This document shows, piece by piece, positions 32,290 through 43,175 of a DNA stretch of 64,000 nt. The notes under the pieces were generated by a model. That model saw only the letters and a program-made list of their open reading frames with translations. It was not told the DNA's origin and searched no databases. Location: the NCBI GenBank assembly GCA_021527695.1, contig JAKFAO010000007.1, positions 1,364,001 through 1,428,000 of the forward strand. Direction: 5' to 3'. How positions within the stretch are numbered: position 1 is the stretch's first letter; each line of letters starts with the position of its first letter. Both the position numbers and the translations under genes were made by a program. Source of the DNA: Naematelia aurantialba (lineage: Eukaryota > Basidiomycota > Tremellomycetes > Tremellales > Naemateliaceae).

Positions 32290-35278
32290 TCACTTGTACA
32301 CCGCCTACACAGAGTGAGAAAACGAGACCACAGCACAGGACGTGAACAGCTGAAACTCACCTTGATGCGTGCGTGATAGTGCTGCTCAATCTTTTTCCGT
32401 TGCAGCTCTGAATGAGGTCAGCGGGAATTCGGTACTCCCATCAATTCATAAAGAGGATGGCGTGTCAAGAATCCCAAGACAGCACCACATGACGCTCATG
32501 TGGTACGGACGGTGAGAGCAGACCGACTCACTCTGTGCAGCAGTCAGGAACCCGCTCTCGGGCGTCCACTCGTCGTGGGTGAAAACAATAGCCTCAAGCA
32601 GCTCCATCCCCTTCAAGCCATGCTTTCGGCCCACGGAATTCAACTCCTTGAGCGCAGCATCAACAACCTTGGGATCCTTGCAGAGCGCCTCGATATCCTC
32701 GCCGCTACCGAGGCTATTCTTCTTCGCAAAGATTGGCAAGTTGGTTGGATGCGCCACGACCACCATCATCGGCTGGCTGTGTTCCCCACTAGCGATGATG
32801 GCGCCATTCGCAACGAGCGGACAAGACTTGTACACTGACTCCAGATACTCGACGGCAATGTATTCTCCACCCAAAAGCTTGACCAAGTTCTTGAGTCGAT
32901 CGATGATGGACAGTGTGCCGTCCTTGTTCCACTGACCGACGTCGCCAGTTTTGAACCATCCGTCCTCGGTGAACGCCTCTTTGTCAAGGTCCGGGCGCTT
33001 GTAGTATCCGTGGAAGATGGCCGGACCACGCACGTAAATCTCGCCCTGTGGAGGATTGTTGGTCGAAAAGTAGCCAGCCTCCTGGGCATCGACAAGTTTC
33101 ATCTCTGCCGCGGGAACGGGACCGCCTACGGAGCCGATCGACATGAAATTCGGGTTCAGGATGGCCGCCATCGCAGTCGACTCGGTCAGACCATAGCCTG
33201 GTATGGTCAGCGGACCGATGGAGAGGGCGGAGGATCTGGAAGTGGAGGCATGGGAGGTTAGGGGTGCGTTGTTACAGACGTAGGAGTTTGAAGCGTAGGA
33301 GTTAGAGGTATAAATGGTAGAGGATGAGGCAGAGGCATGAGAAGCAGAGACGTCTGAGTAGAGGCGCGGGAAGTGCGAGGAAGGCAGCCTGGCAAGACAT
33401 CTCACCTTGGATCAAGATGACCAGCGCTGTGCAGAGGAACTCCTGAGTCGATCTGGAGACCGCCCCACCACCGTTAAACAAGATCTTGAGACGACCCCCC
33501 GTCTGCGCGCGCACCTACCTATCAGCGGTGGCTTTCTTTAATCACTCACGGTATTGAACACGGCCGCATCAGTGATTGCGCTGACGAATGGAATGTAGTA
33601 GTTTTGTGCCGCCTGCTTTGCCTTGATGGCAAAGTGGAACACGGACTTCTTCAGCCCTCCAGACGATTCGACTTTCGCCAAAATGCCTTTTCGGATCAAC
33701 TCCCATACCGCCGGCACACCGACCAGGATGGACTGTGGCGTCAGCGATGCCAGCCGAATCAGGGCCCGCGACACAGAGGGGCCAGCCTGTCAACTGTTCA
33801 ACTCACTGGCTTGAACTCGGCAATGTCGCCCTTGCATTCCCGGACAGACTGATCTGTCAAAGTCTTGACACGGCCGTATCCGATGGGCAGTCCAGCAAAG
33901 ACAAACGAATTCTCGACGACAAATTCCAGGATATGCGCCAGAGGCAAAAAGGCAAGGTACGAGTCTTTTGGTGTGAGGTATTCGTATAGAAGGGTCCAGA
34001 CCGACCCGACTGACATCAGCAAAGGTGCCCAGCCCACTCAACTCACTTGCAGAAACGACGTTGCCATGGGACAGAAGTACACCCTTCGGAGTACCGGCTA
34101 CGCGGTCAGCCGAGCCTGGCCCAATCTACTCACTCGAGCCAGAAGTGTACATGCAGCAGTAGATATCGTCACGCTTTGCCTTTCGCGCCTCGACGGGGTG
34201 TTTCCGCCCGAGTTCAATGACTTCGTCCAGAGTGATCAAGTGCAGCTCCTCCCGTCCCTGCTTGAGCTGGTCCAGCGCCTTTTGGTCTGCCTGGCCATCG
34301 TAGATGACGGTCTTGACAGTAGGGCACTTTGAGATGACCTGGGAGAGCGTGGGGAGGAGGTCGGCATTTGTGAACATGCCTTTGACCTCGGTCTCGTTGA
34401 GCGAGTGGGCGAGCCCGTCGGGCCCGAGCGAGTCGTACGCGGTACAAATGGGGGTAGCGTTGAAGGCGGATGCCTGGGCGAGCAGCATCCAATTGCGCCT
34501 AAATAGGTGAGCGCGGCTCCACCGGCCTGGAAAACCAGCCAGGACAGACGACAGACATTCAAAGGACAGACATTCAGAGGACAGACATCCAGAGGGCAGA
34601 CATCCAGAGGACAGACATCCAGAGGACAAATGTCAAGCCAGGAAGCCAGAACGGGACCAGCGATGGAGGGAGGGGCCCGTGACTCACGAGGTAGAAGCGT
34701 AGATGTTAAAGTATGCGCCATTGCCTTCACCCAGACCGAGTTGTCTGAGACCCGCGCCGGCTTCGATAGCTCGCTGTAGCATCTCCTCGTAGGTCCACCA
34801 GTCAAACGGCTTGAGCTTGAAGTAGTTCCACGTCTTGGTCTGCTTCTCCTCCTTCCCACCGACCATCTTGGTCACCTCCTTCTCCTCGGAGACGACGCGG
34901 TCAATGTCTCGGTTCGCAAAGCCGTTCTTAGACCCGTGCGTCCGCGCTGCGTAGAGCATCACATCGTGCACTGTGTCGATGCCCGGTGCGGGCTCTGGAC
35001 ATGCCGCATCAGTACATGGGGTGGCAATCACGAAAGGCGAGGGAGAAGAGAGAGAAGCGGTGGGCGAAGGACAAAGTGGAGGTGAGGGAGAAGGAGTGAC
35101 AGCCGTGACACGAGGCCTGGGGGGAAGGAAAGAAGAATGAGATGGGGAAGAGACTCTACTCACGGGTGACGAGCTCTTTGACACAGTAAGATCTACGGAC
35201 ACGCGTCTCGCCCTCTGGCTTGGGTTTATCAGCATCGACCTCCCACGAGGCGGGCTCGTTGCGCTTTCTCGGGGCCAT
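32290..35278 (-). CDS. Long-chain fatty-acid CoA ligase (Faa1/Faa4 type)
   Basis: ATP-dependent activation of long-chain fatty acids to acyl-CoA for lipid synthesis and beta-oxidation. The start is MAPRKRNEPASWEVDADKPK. Blocks in order: EPAPGIDTVHDVMLYAARTH, WWTYEEMLQRAIEAGAGLRQ, RNWMLLAQASAFNATPICTA and YDSLGPDGLAHSLNETE. The AMP-binding P-loop YTSGSSGTPKGV is split by an intron after TSGSS. Then come AFLPLAHILEFVVENSFVF, SILVGVPAVWELIRKGILAK and LKILFNGGGAVSRSTQEFL. The linker motif GYGLTESTAMAAI is followed by GWFKTGDVGQWNKDGTLSII and the C-terminal lid DRLKNLVKLLGGEYIAVEYL, ending YHARIKAVYK-stop after a last intron. All adenylation core motifs are present. The length, about 700 residues, suits the Faa family. 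The gene is divergent from the CFEM gene. Confidence 0.94.
34561..34635 (-). repeat. 15-bp minisatellite inside an FAA intron
   Basis: Five copies of AGAGGACAGACATCC (first and last degenerate) within the intron before the RNWMLLAQ exon. The exon joins on both sides remain consistent with the family. Confidence 0.9.
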
Positions 35279-36525
35279 GGCGGCGAGCGAAAAAGTGATG
35301 GGGCTGGCGGTGGAGAAGTTTGGGGATGTCTCCAGTGGGACTGGGGATGCAGTGACCAGTTATATGCTGGATGCAGTGGCGACGAGGGCAGTCCCAAGAC
35401 GGCCGAATGACAAGCGAAAGGGGACTTGTTAAAGGAAGTATCGAGAGGGAACGAGCAAGGAATCTCGAACAAAGACGCCTCAGTCACCCGGCTTTCCTTT
35501 CCCCCCCCCAACACGTCACATGCGGCTTACTTTTGCCTCTTCGGGGTGTTGCCCCGCATCCCGATCACCCGTGTTTCGCCACTCAACTCAAACCCGGGCA
35601 TCGGCCATCCCGTCCCCCTTGCCCTTTAAACTCACGGCAAGCAACGAGTTGCAGTGTCGCCGGACGCGTCAGCTATGGGCCGCCCGTTTCTAGGGCTGGA
35701 TACCTTTTGCTCGCGATCAAAAGTCTCGGTGAGGGGGCATGCATCTCGTTCGAGACGAGTCGGGACGGGAGCAGGGAGTCAAAGGACATGTCTGACTGCG
35801 TACAGTTGCAAGGGGAAGCTGTGTAACCCCAAGCCGGCGTCTCGAATGGGCGGCCACGCTCAAACTGCGGATGCCCTGGTGTCTTGCTGATTGATCGACA
35901 CCTGGTCTAGACTAGCAGTGTGACACTGTCCCGCCGATTCCTTCTTCCCGTTGCCGTCTTGCCTTCGTCCTCTGTGCGAGTCACGTCCCCGCGCTGTAAA
36001 AACAACGCGTGGGCCGACCATCCAAGCATCCAGGCTGGACTTGGCGCTCTATACCTTTCTGCTGAGAAGATCCCACCCTTTGTCCAAAGCTGCCTGGGTA
36101 CTCGACCCAATCCCACTGCTGCATCCTTCCTCGTGGTTCTGGAATCCCTCGAGAATCCCCCGAATGCCTCCCCCCCTGGAATTTGAGAAACGCCCCTTGC
36201 AACCGATCACCTCTGGGAGTCTGATCACTGGAGCCCCGGCCGTCAGCCTCCCTTCTTTCCTTCTTTCTCTTTCGGTGGACCCTGGAATCTGAAACCTGAA
36301 CAAAAACTACAAAGGAGGGTCATTGAACTAGCTCCACCCTTTTCACCTTGGACATTCCTTTTGGGCATCTGCGAACAAACATCAGCATCGACAACTCACC
36401 GCGATCCGCATCCATAGCAAACCACCGCATCCGGGTCTGAACGCTGTCCACCTGCCTGCCTTGAGCATCGCCCCGAAGATATCCTTCACAAACCGGGCAC
36501 CAGACTCACTTTGCAGCTGAAAGCG
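35279..36525. promoter_or_regulatory. Divergent intergenic region FAA / CFEM gene
   Basis: 1.25 kb between outward start codons. ORFs on both strands here are short and biased. No tRNA, repeat array or recognisable gene was found; it probably holds two independent promoters. Confidence 0.4.
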
Positions 36526-37911
36526 ATGATGATCCCTTCGCTCCTCCTTCTTGTCCTCCCCCTTGCCACAGCGGTATGCACCGCTTGCTCCTTCAAGAGC
36601 AAGGGGCAATGCTGATGACTTATAGCTCGACTTGGGGGTGTTCAACACCAGGCAGACTCAGGCGCCAGAATGCGTGCAGGAATGTATCACCCAAGAGGCC
36701 GAGAACTCTGTGCGTTGCGTCGTTCTTTGGTTCTCACCTGCTTTCTTTCGATGATCACTCGCTTCTGACCCTGAACTGCACACTCGGTGTCGCTGTCTCG
36801 TGCACAGCACAGTTCTTTCTCGTGTCAACGCACGCTTGTTTTGCAAGGGCTTCTTCGTTGATGATCGGTGGGAGGGGCTATGGGTGCTCTTTGTTCAAGC
36901 TAATGCCTCGTACAGGAGTGTGGCTCGGCGAGCAACACCACTTGTCTCTGCACGAGCGCAGATGTCTCTGGTGTCATCGAGTCGTGTGCGGAGGCGTCCT
37001 GCTCTGTATGTTCACTGTCTAGCCTCAAGCTCCTGCTACCACACGCCCACACAAATACTTCCCAGCTCACCTCCCCCAGTCAACAGAGCTCCAACAGGTC
37101 CTGGCATACTACGAGTCCCTCTGCGGCGTCTCCATCTCCGGCCTCAACACGTCCTCTTCTGCTTCTGGTGCCGCATCCACCGGCTCCGCGACATCGTCAA
37201 CCTCCTCCTCTTCCGCCTCGGCATCAACGGCAGGATCAAAATCAAGCCACACATCGGCCTCCACTACTGTCGCGTCTGCTGCATCATCATCATCGTCATC
37301 GTCGTCAACGCCTTCATCATTCGCCAAATCCACCGCTTCGACCCAGTCTGCCTCGAGCGAGGCGAGTACTACTAGTACGGGGTGAGTTCTCTCTTTCGAT
37401 GCGAGTTGCGAGCTCACGGCGATAGCGCTGCCGTCGCGACTGTCACGACGACCTCATCGGATGCTACCAGGTTCGTCTCTCTACATTTCCCACCGACATC
37501 CACTGCATCACCCTCTTTGCCTGTCCGCCCGTCGCCCCTTCCCCCTCCCCCCTCCCCCCTCCCCTCGCTCCCCTCCATTCTCCTCGCTCAGCACCCCAGC
37601 CCCCGAGTCGATCTGACCGGCCCAGCCCCAGTATCGTGATAGTAACAACCACCAGCTCCGACACCGACGCCGATTCTGCACTGACTTCAGCTACGTCGTC
37701 GTCCGCCGCGCCAACGAGCACCATCCATGTCACTGCTTCGTCCTCTGGTAGCGCCTCCGCCTCGGCGTCCGCGATCGCCGCTAGTGCCAGTGTCGCCAGC
37801 ACGAGCGGGGCACGCGCTGCTGCTGGTACTGCTGGTGGATTTGGTGCGACGGTGCTCGCTGTGGCTGTTGGGCTCGCCGGGTTCGCGATGTTCCAAGCAC
37901 CTGTGTTCTGA
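36526..37911 (+). CDS. CFEM-domain GPI-anchored cell-surface protein
   Basis: Secreted protein with a signal peptide (MMIPSLLLLVLPLATA, exon 1 to 36573). One CFEM domain follows: PECVQECITQEAENS, ECGSASNTTCLCTSADVSG, ESCAEASC and LAYYESLCG, giving the eight expected cysteines. An Asp two residues after the CLC pair region sits where Rbt5/Csa2-type CFEM proteins coordinate heme iron. A long Ser/Thr/Ala-rich stalk follows. The C-terminus is hydrophobic (GGFGATVLAVAVGLAGFAMF), as for GPI attachment. Introns are at 36574-36625, about 36709-36914, about 37012-37086 and two more near 37380 and 37470-37630. The acceptor before LQQVLAYY was chosen by frame. A role in heme uptake or wall structure is inferred from the family. 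Confidence 0.85.
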
Positions 37912-37970
37912 GTACCTGGATGGGCTCTGAGCACCTGGGATCCCGACGTCCTCGAGGAATGGTCGGCCCA

Positions 37971-38024
37971 GGGTGGGTGGGTGTGGGTGGGTGTGGGCGG
38001 GTGTGGGTGGGTGGGTGTGGGTGG
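37971..38024 (+). repeat. GGGTGGGTGT repeat 3' of the CFEM gene (G-quadruplex motif)
   Basis: At least ten GGG runs separated by 1-3 bases on the CFEM sense strand, 60-113 nt past the stop codon. Confidence 0.92.
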
Positions 38025-38317
38025 TTCAGGCTGAAATACGATGATGTTGCGTGCGGAATGCAGGACGGGGATCAAGGTAGATGTCGATACGGATAGGGGC
38101 TGGCTCGGCACGGAGGAGCGTGGGGCATGATCACCAGGCATCTAGGTATCCCGGATTCAGGCGGTATACCGGGCGACGATGGAGCGCATGTGATACCACG
38201 ACCAAGGCACACCAGATGGATAATGCATATTGATGTGTGCATAAGCACACGTGTGGATTGTCTTGGACGCATCCGTACGACGTACGATCTTCTCTCAGTG
38301 CCAAGTCTACACGTCAA

Positions 38318-38500
38318 TGCCAGCGTGCATCTCAATGGCAGGGTGCATCTCACTGCCAGCGTATACATCTCATGCCAGCGTGTACATCTCATGCAAACGT
38401 ATACGTCTCAATGCCAGCGTGTACATCTCATGCCAGCGTGTACGATGCCAGCATAGACATCTCATGACAGCGTATACGCCGACATCTACATCTCATGCCA
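38318..38500. repeat. Degenerate ~20-bp CATCTCATGCCAGCGTGTA repeat
   Basis: Seven to nine imperfect copies of a roughly 20-bp phrase in the gap between the CFEM and TFB1 genes. Confidence 0.8.
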
Positions 38501-38602
38501 ACACCACGCCTGCGCCTACGTCCCACCGTTGCTCAACCTCTTCTCTTCCCGCTTCAAAGCCCGTTCGACAGCCAACATGGTCGGCGCCAGTGCCTCCTGA
38601 GA

Positions 38603-41527
38603 TCAGCTACACGCTACACCGGACCCTCTCTCTCCTCTCCACTCCTCTCCACGCCTCTCCTCTCCCTTCCACTCCACTCCTCTCCACGCCTCTCCTCTCC
38701 CTTCCACTCCACTCCTCTCCAATCCATCCTCAGACTGCTGGACTGATTTTGAAACATATAGACGAAGCAACAGAGACATATAGAAACGAAGAACGAAGAA
38801 CGCAGATACAAAAGCAAAGCCGAAGCATCGAAGAGAGAACACAAGACGTACAGCTCTGACTCTGGCTGGATCCACCTGCGCCACTTGGGCTACATGGACC
38901 AGAGCATTCACTTTCGCCCCCGTCAGTCGAAGATACTGCACCATCTTATCCCGTTTCGCAGCTTTGGCCGGTGCTGCCGCGGCCGAGGTGCCAGAACCGA
39001 GGCCGAGGGCGCCAGAGGGAGAGGGCAGGACCGCAGAGTAGTACTGCCGCAGGAACTCTGTGGCTGCGTTGTGGCATGATTTCATCTGCTCCAGAATTGA
39101 TTCGGGTAGCGGGGCTATATGTGATCGAGTCAGTTGCTGCTCACGACTTGCACTCGGACGTTCCGGCAAAGGGAGAAGGCCGTTCCAGCCGAGAAAGAAG
39201 GACATTCCGGCAAAGGGAGAAGGACGAGAGAGAGGGGAAGAGAGAGGGATACAGAGACAGCGCCGAACGCGGCCGGAGGGATATCATAAATCAACACGAC
39301 ACTCACGCAGCGGCTTGCGCTCATTATTCGCATCCGTATACAGGTGGCTGACGATACTAGTCGCCGCCACCGCCGCTTCCTTCTGCGCCGCATACGCATG
39401 GTACCGCGCCGACTGCTCCGACGACTGGCCGGAAGACGCCATGTCCTCCTTCCATCCGCCCGGTGGCGTCGGGATCGAAACTTCCCGCAAATCGGGATGC
39501 CAGCTCCGCAGTTTGGCCTGCTCTGCCGCCGCCAGGGCCAGAAGTTCCTTGCTGGTCAGCTACCAACGCATAATGTCCACTCCCGACTCCAACGTCCCAC
39601 TCCGACTCCGACTCCTACTGCAAGTCCAAATCCAACGTCCGCCTCGACATTGGACTCCAGCATCCCACTCCAACTCCAACGCCGAGCGTGCTCATGTAGA
39701 CTCCGTATTCCGGCAGGTCATTGGTGACGACGAGCGGAAGACGTGGCAGACAACATGGCAGACTCACCTCATCCGACCGACCAGGCAGAATCCCCTTTGC
39801 TGCACCCCCATCGTCCTCTTCCAACACCTTGTCCGCGTCCTGCACCTCGAGCGAGATGGTGCTTGGCTCGGCGGGACCGCGCAGATCTTCCAACTCAATC
39901 TCGTTGTATATGTCCATATCCTTCAGGCGATCAGCGAGTTTTCATGCCCCAAGGACGTTTCGCTTACAGAGGGTATGACCGTGTTTGTTAGAGTCGTACC
40001 CTGTCGATCGCCGCCACGTAGAAGTTTGCCAGAATGGTCGTTGAACCGCCGTATAAGTGGCAGAGAGGACCGTTCACGGCCTGCCTGCATTGTGATGTCC
40101 CGCACAGTGATCGACTGAGAGTACATCAGCATGGCGGTGACAGGTTGCTCGCAGCTGTATGGCCGTGACACAGGCAGCGTACCTCTCCATGGTCCTCTTC
40201 CGTCGCTGCCAAGTCGAGAAACCGCTCCACATCATCAGGAAGCTGTTTACGTGGCTGTATATCTGTACCCATCAGCTCCCATATACTTTCATGGCGATTG
40301 GCGGACTCACTCCAGTCAGGGTCCTCCAGGTACTGATCGAAGATATCGTCCTTCTTCCGCTGCACCTCGTCGACCGCAGACTGCCGTACACTGGCGCGAT
40401 GGCGCTCCCACAGCTGAGACGTGAAATACCTCGACCAGAATTCTGCCTCGCTGACCTGTACTTGGTAAGCGGGCGCTCCTCTCTTCGCCTTCCTGAGACA
40501 ATAACAAGACCCTACTTACGCCTGGGACATATTTCGCATACGCATCCTGTACGACTGGAAACTCTTCAAAGATCTCCCGCGTAAGCTCTTTGGATAGGTT
40601 GAGAACGATTGGACCCGAGTCTTCCTTGGCCTTGAGGCCTACACCCGTACCGCCTCGTGCAGTGGTGGTCTTCTTGCCTGAATCGAGGTCGAAACGATCA
40701 TCCAACAGCCGTGAGGCTCGCCCAGGTTTTTGAGAATACGCCATCTCCTCAGTCTGTAGCAGCGCCTGGGACGATCAGTACAAAGCCCCAGCTCCTTTTT
40801 ATTTCAGAGATCAAAAGGGGCACATACCTCACGCCCATCCCAAAACTCCTCTTCGGTAATTTGCTTGCCAAGCACCAGCTCGCGATGCAGCATCTTGAGC
40901 GTGGGGTTCTTGTTGAGTACGCGCATTTTCAGCCTCGATGCGACCCCCCGCACAGCTTTACCCGCGCGCTCTGGGGTATCCTCTCCAGCTTTCCGCTTGC
41001 CAGCACTACCACCAGGAGAAGCCACGACCGCTGGACTACCAGCCGCCGATGTTGATGTTCCGCCGTTGGCGGGGGCTGGGTGGGGCACAGATGGGCCAGC
41101 GCGGTTCGCCGAGACAAAGGGGATAAGCGTGTCTTGTACTGCCTTGCGGTGATCTTCGCGTGCGGTCGTGTCGGTAAAGGTGAACAAGAGTCCCCCAGCG
41201 GGCAGGTCGTCTTTAAACAGGATCTTGAGGCTGACTTTGTCCGACGTCGCCTTGCTCGCCAGCATGTCTGTTCACGCGCCAGTCAGCTACCAAACATACA
41301 GTGCCAACCACCTGATCAGCCAAGCGGCAATCTGGAGATCTACGAAGATGGTCTGGGAAGTAGGCGAAAACAAACGCACTAATCGCCCGGGGTAGAGCTT
41401 GCTGTTGCCGATCCATCTGGTCCTTGACTTGCGGCACCCAGGCAATGTGCGTGCTCGTCAACGTGAGCGTCCCCGGCACTTTCTTGAAGTCTGCCGGGTA
41501 CTGCTGCAAGTTGGACGGGCCAGCCAT
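38603..41527 (-). CDS. TFB1: TFIIH core subunit Tfb1/p62 (3' end uncertain)
   Basis: Subunit of the TFIIH core that docks the complex on TFIIE, XPG/Rad2 and activators, in transcription and nucleotide excision repair. The N-terminal PH domain reads MAGPSNLQQYPADFKKVPGT, STHIAWVPQ and VSLKILFKDDLPAGGLLFTF. BSD domains follow: NPTLKMLHRELVLGKQITEE with EFWDGREALL, and FWSRYFTSQLWERHRASV. Later exons give MDIYNEIELEDLRGPAEPST and a C-terminal helical part (LPESILEQMKSCHNAATEFL, YLRLTGAKVNALVHVAQV). After VDPARVRA the open frame turns hydrophobic and then into Glu/Arg repeats coded by a minisatellite, unlike Tfb1. A GTACGT donor at this point suggests an intron, so the true stop lies somewhere in 38603-38845. 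Confidence 0.88.
38651..38720 (-). repeat. Two perfect 35-bp copies at the TFB1 3' end
   Basis: Pyrimidine-only on the plus strand (CCACGCCTCTCCTCTCCC phrase), G/A-rich on the TFB1 sense strand. The copies at 38651-38685 and 38686-38720 are identical. They overlap the open frame at the TFB1 3' end. Confidence 0.9.
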
Positions 41528-41705
41528 GCTGCCCTACGCCAGACCTCGGCTTGTGCGGTCCAAGAGCGACGACGAGAACTCATCGCGATGGTTGACTGGA
41601 GTTATCTGCAGATCGGCAATTACGTAATGAAGTTGATGACAAGACCTGTAGCATTACTCTTCTCTGCACATGTACAGTACGTTTGGCACGAACCATATCC
41701 GCACC

Positions 41706-42945
41706 ATGATTGCTTTAGTCGAGACCAATCTCCCTACAGAACCTTCCAGGCTGGTCGTAAGAGCTGGCAAGGCTGCTGCAACCTCTCCGCACGCGGTGGT
41801 CAACCTCACGCGGCTGGTTAAAGCGCTTGGGGAGGAGGCGGATGGTCCATCGGAAGATCCAATAGCCTTGCGGAAGGAATGGGAAGTGAGTCGCAGCCAC
41901 ATCACTCTGCAGTACCTGGCAACGCTGGAACCTTGGAGGAGTACAACGCTTAACCTGGAGTAGACTGTACAATATGCCCGCGTGCTGCTGGGATCTCTGC
42001 GGACGACCAACGAGCAATCTTCCTCTGATGCTCGTACTCTCGACGCCCTGGAAACGACACTGTCTAGGATACAGCAGGCCTTTCCTACCGCCATGGTATG
42101 CCTATGTGCCTGACCTACATCTTTGAAACTTGGGTTGAGACAGGCCGCAGACTAGCCCTGGAGCACATGCGCACAGCGAGCCATTCTCCTACTCTCCCTC
42201 CCTCCAGGCGACCACTCGAGCGACCACAGCAGCCAGTCGAGCTATTCCGTCCCAGTCGGCAGAGATGATCCCCCTGCCCAGCTCGCCAGCGCCACCTCCG
42301 ATCGCGACGGACAAGCAGAGTGCACCGGCATCATTCTCTTCGTCATCGGCACTTCGGCAACGCCGTGCCCCGGACAGCACGATCACGGATTACCTCCGCA
42401 AGCGACAAGCGGAGGATGCAGCAGGTGATGAGGCTGGACTGCTCCCTCTCAAAGTACAGGACCCGGCACGAAAGAGCACTGGCCAGGGCGCTCGTGATGC
42501 GCTTCTCGATGGTGCAAGAGCTACGATGGGCAGCAAGGCGCTGCACGAGGAGCTCGGGGGACAGCTCGCCGACGTACGTGGTGTCCGTGCCCGTTTCTGA
42601 CTCTTTTTTGACCTTTCTGCTGTCTGTCCTGTTGCGCGCTAATGATGCTAAACAGATGTCCCATCGCTTGAAGCTCAATGCAATGCACTTTGCTTCGTCG
42701 CTCGAAGAGGAAAAGGCGCTCCTCGAGACTTCCCAAGACGTGCTGGAGAGTACGTCCGGGATGGGCTGATAGTTACTTCGCCATTGCTGATATCTGCAGA
42801 GAACTTGGAATCCACACGGTCTTCCAAGAAGAATCTCTCAGCAGTCTCGAAGCGTGGAAGAGGCACGACATGTATGACTCTTGGCGTGGTGCTCCTAGTT
42901 ATCGTGCTGTTTGTCTGGACGTACATGCTCATACGGTTTACATGA
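41706..42945 (+). CDS. USE1: Use1-type tail-anchored SNARE
   Basis: ER Q-SNARE for Golgi-to-ER COPI vesicle fusion, working with Ufe1, Sec20 and the Dsl1 tether. The start MIALVETNLPTEPSRLVVRA is chosen for its good CACCATG context; an upstream in-frame ATG at 41670 would add 12 residues. VNLTRLVKALGEEADG is the usual Use1 N-terminal block. An intron after WE joins to TVQYARVLLGSLRT. The middle is Ser/Pro-rich (SSALRQRRAPDSTITDYLRK). The SNARE helix reads KALHEELGGQLAD, MSHRLKLNAMHFASSLEEE and KALLETSQDVLE. One C-terminal membrane segment (TLGVVLLVIVLFVWTYML) ends the protein, IRFT-stop. The distance to the TFB1 start is under 180 bp, so the two share a promoter. Confidence 0.88.
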
Positions 42946-43175
42946 GATGCATACGGGTCTTGCACTCTTCGCAATACACAATAGCATGAGCAAGCTTTGC
43001 CACTGGACGGAAGCAAATTCGTTTGCTAGAAATCTCGCTGTCCATTACTCAAATCCTGTTCCAAGTCTTTGCTCGCATCTCGCATCTCACATCCCACATC
43101 TCGCGCCTCGCATCTCAGAAGAACGGCCAAGGTGTAGACTGAATAGCGTGTGAACTTGCAAGTCCCGAATTCATC

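Larger units (their letters stand above)
37912..38602. other. Intergenic region between convergent CFEM and TFB1 genes
   Basis: About 690 bp with no credible gene. Most of it is low complexity: the G-rich array at 37971-38024 and the CATCTCATGCCAGCG repeats at about 38318-38500. Confidence 0.6.

Noticed and set aside
38072..38867. ORFs of 106-202 residues on both strands
   Set aside because: Encoded by the 20-bp and 35-bp repeats; periodic residues reflect the DNA repeat, not a protein.
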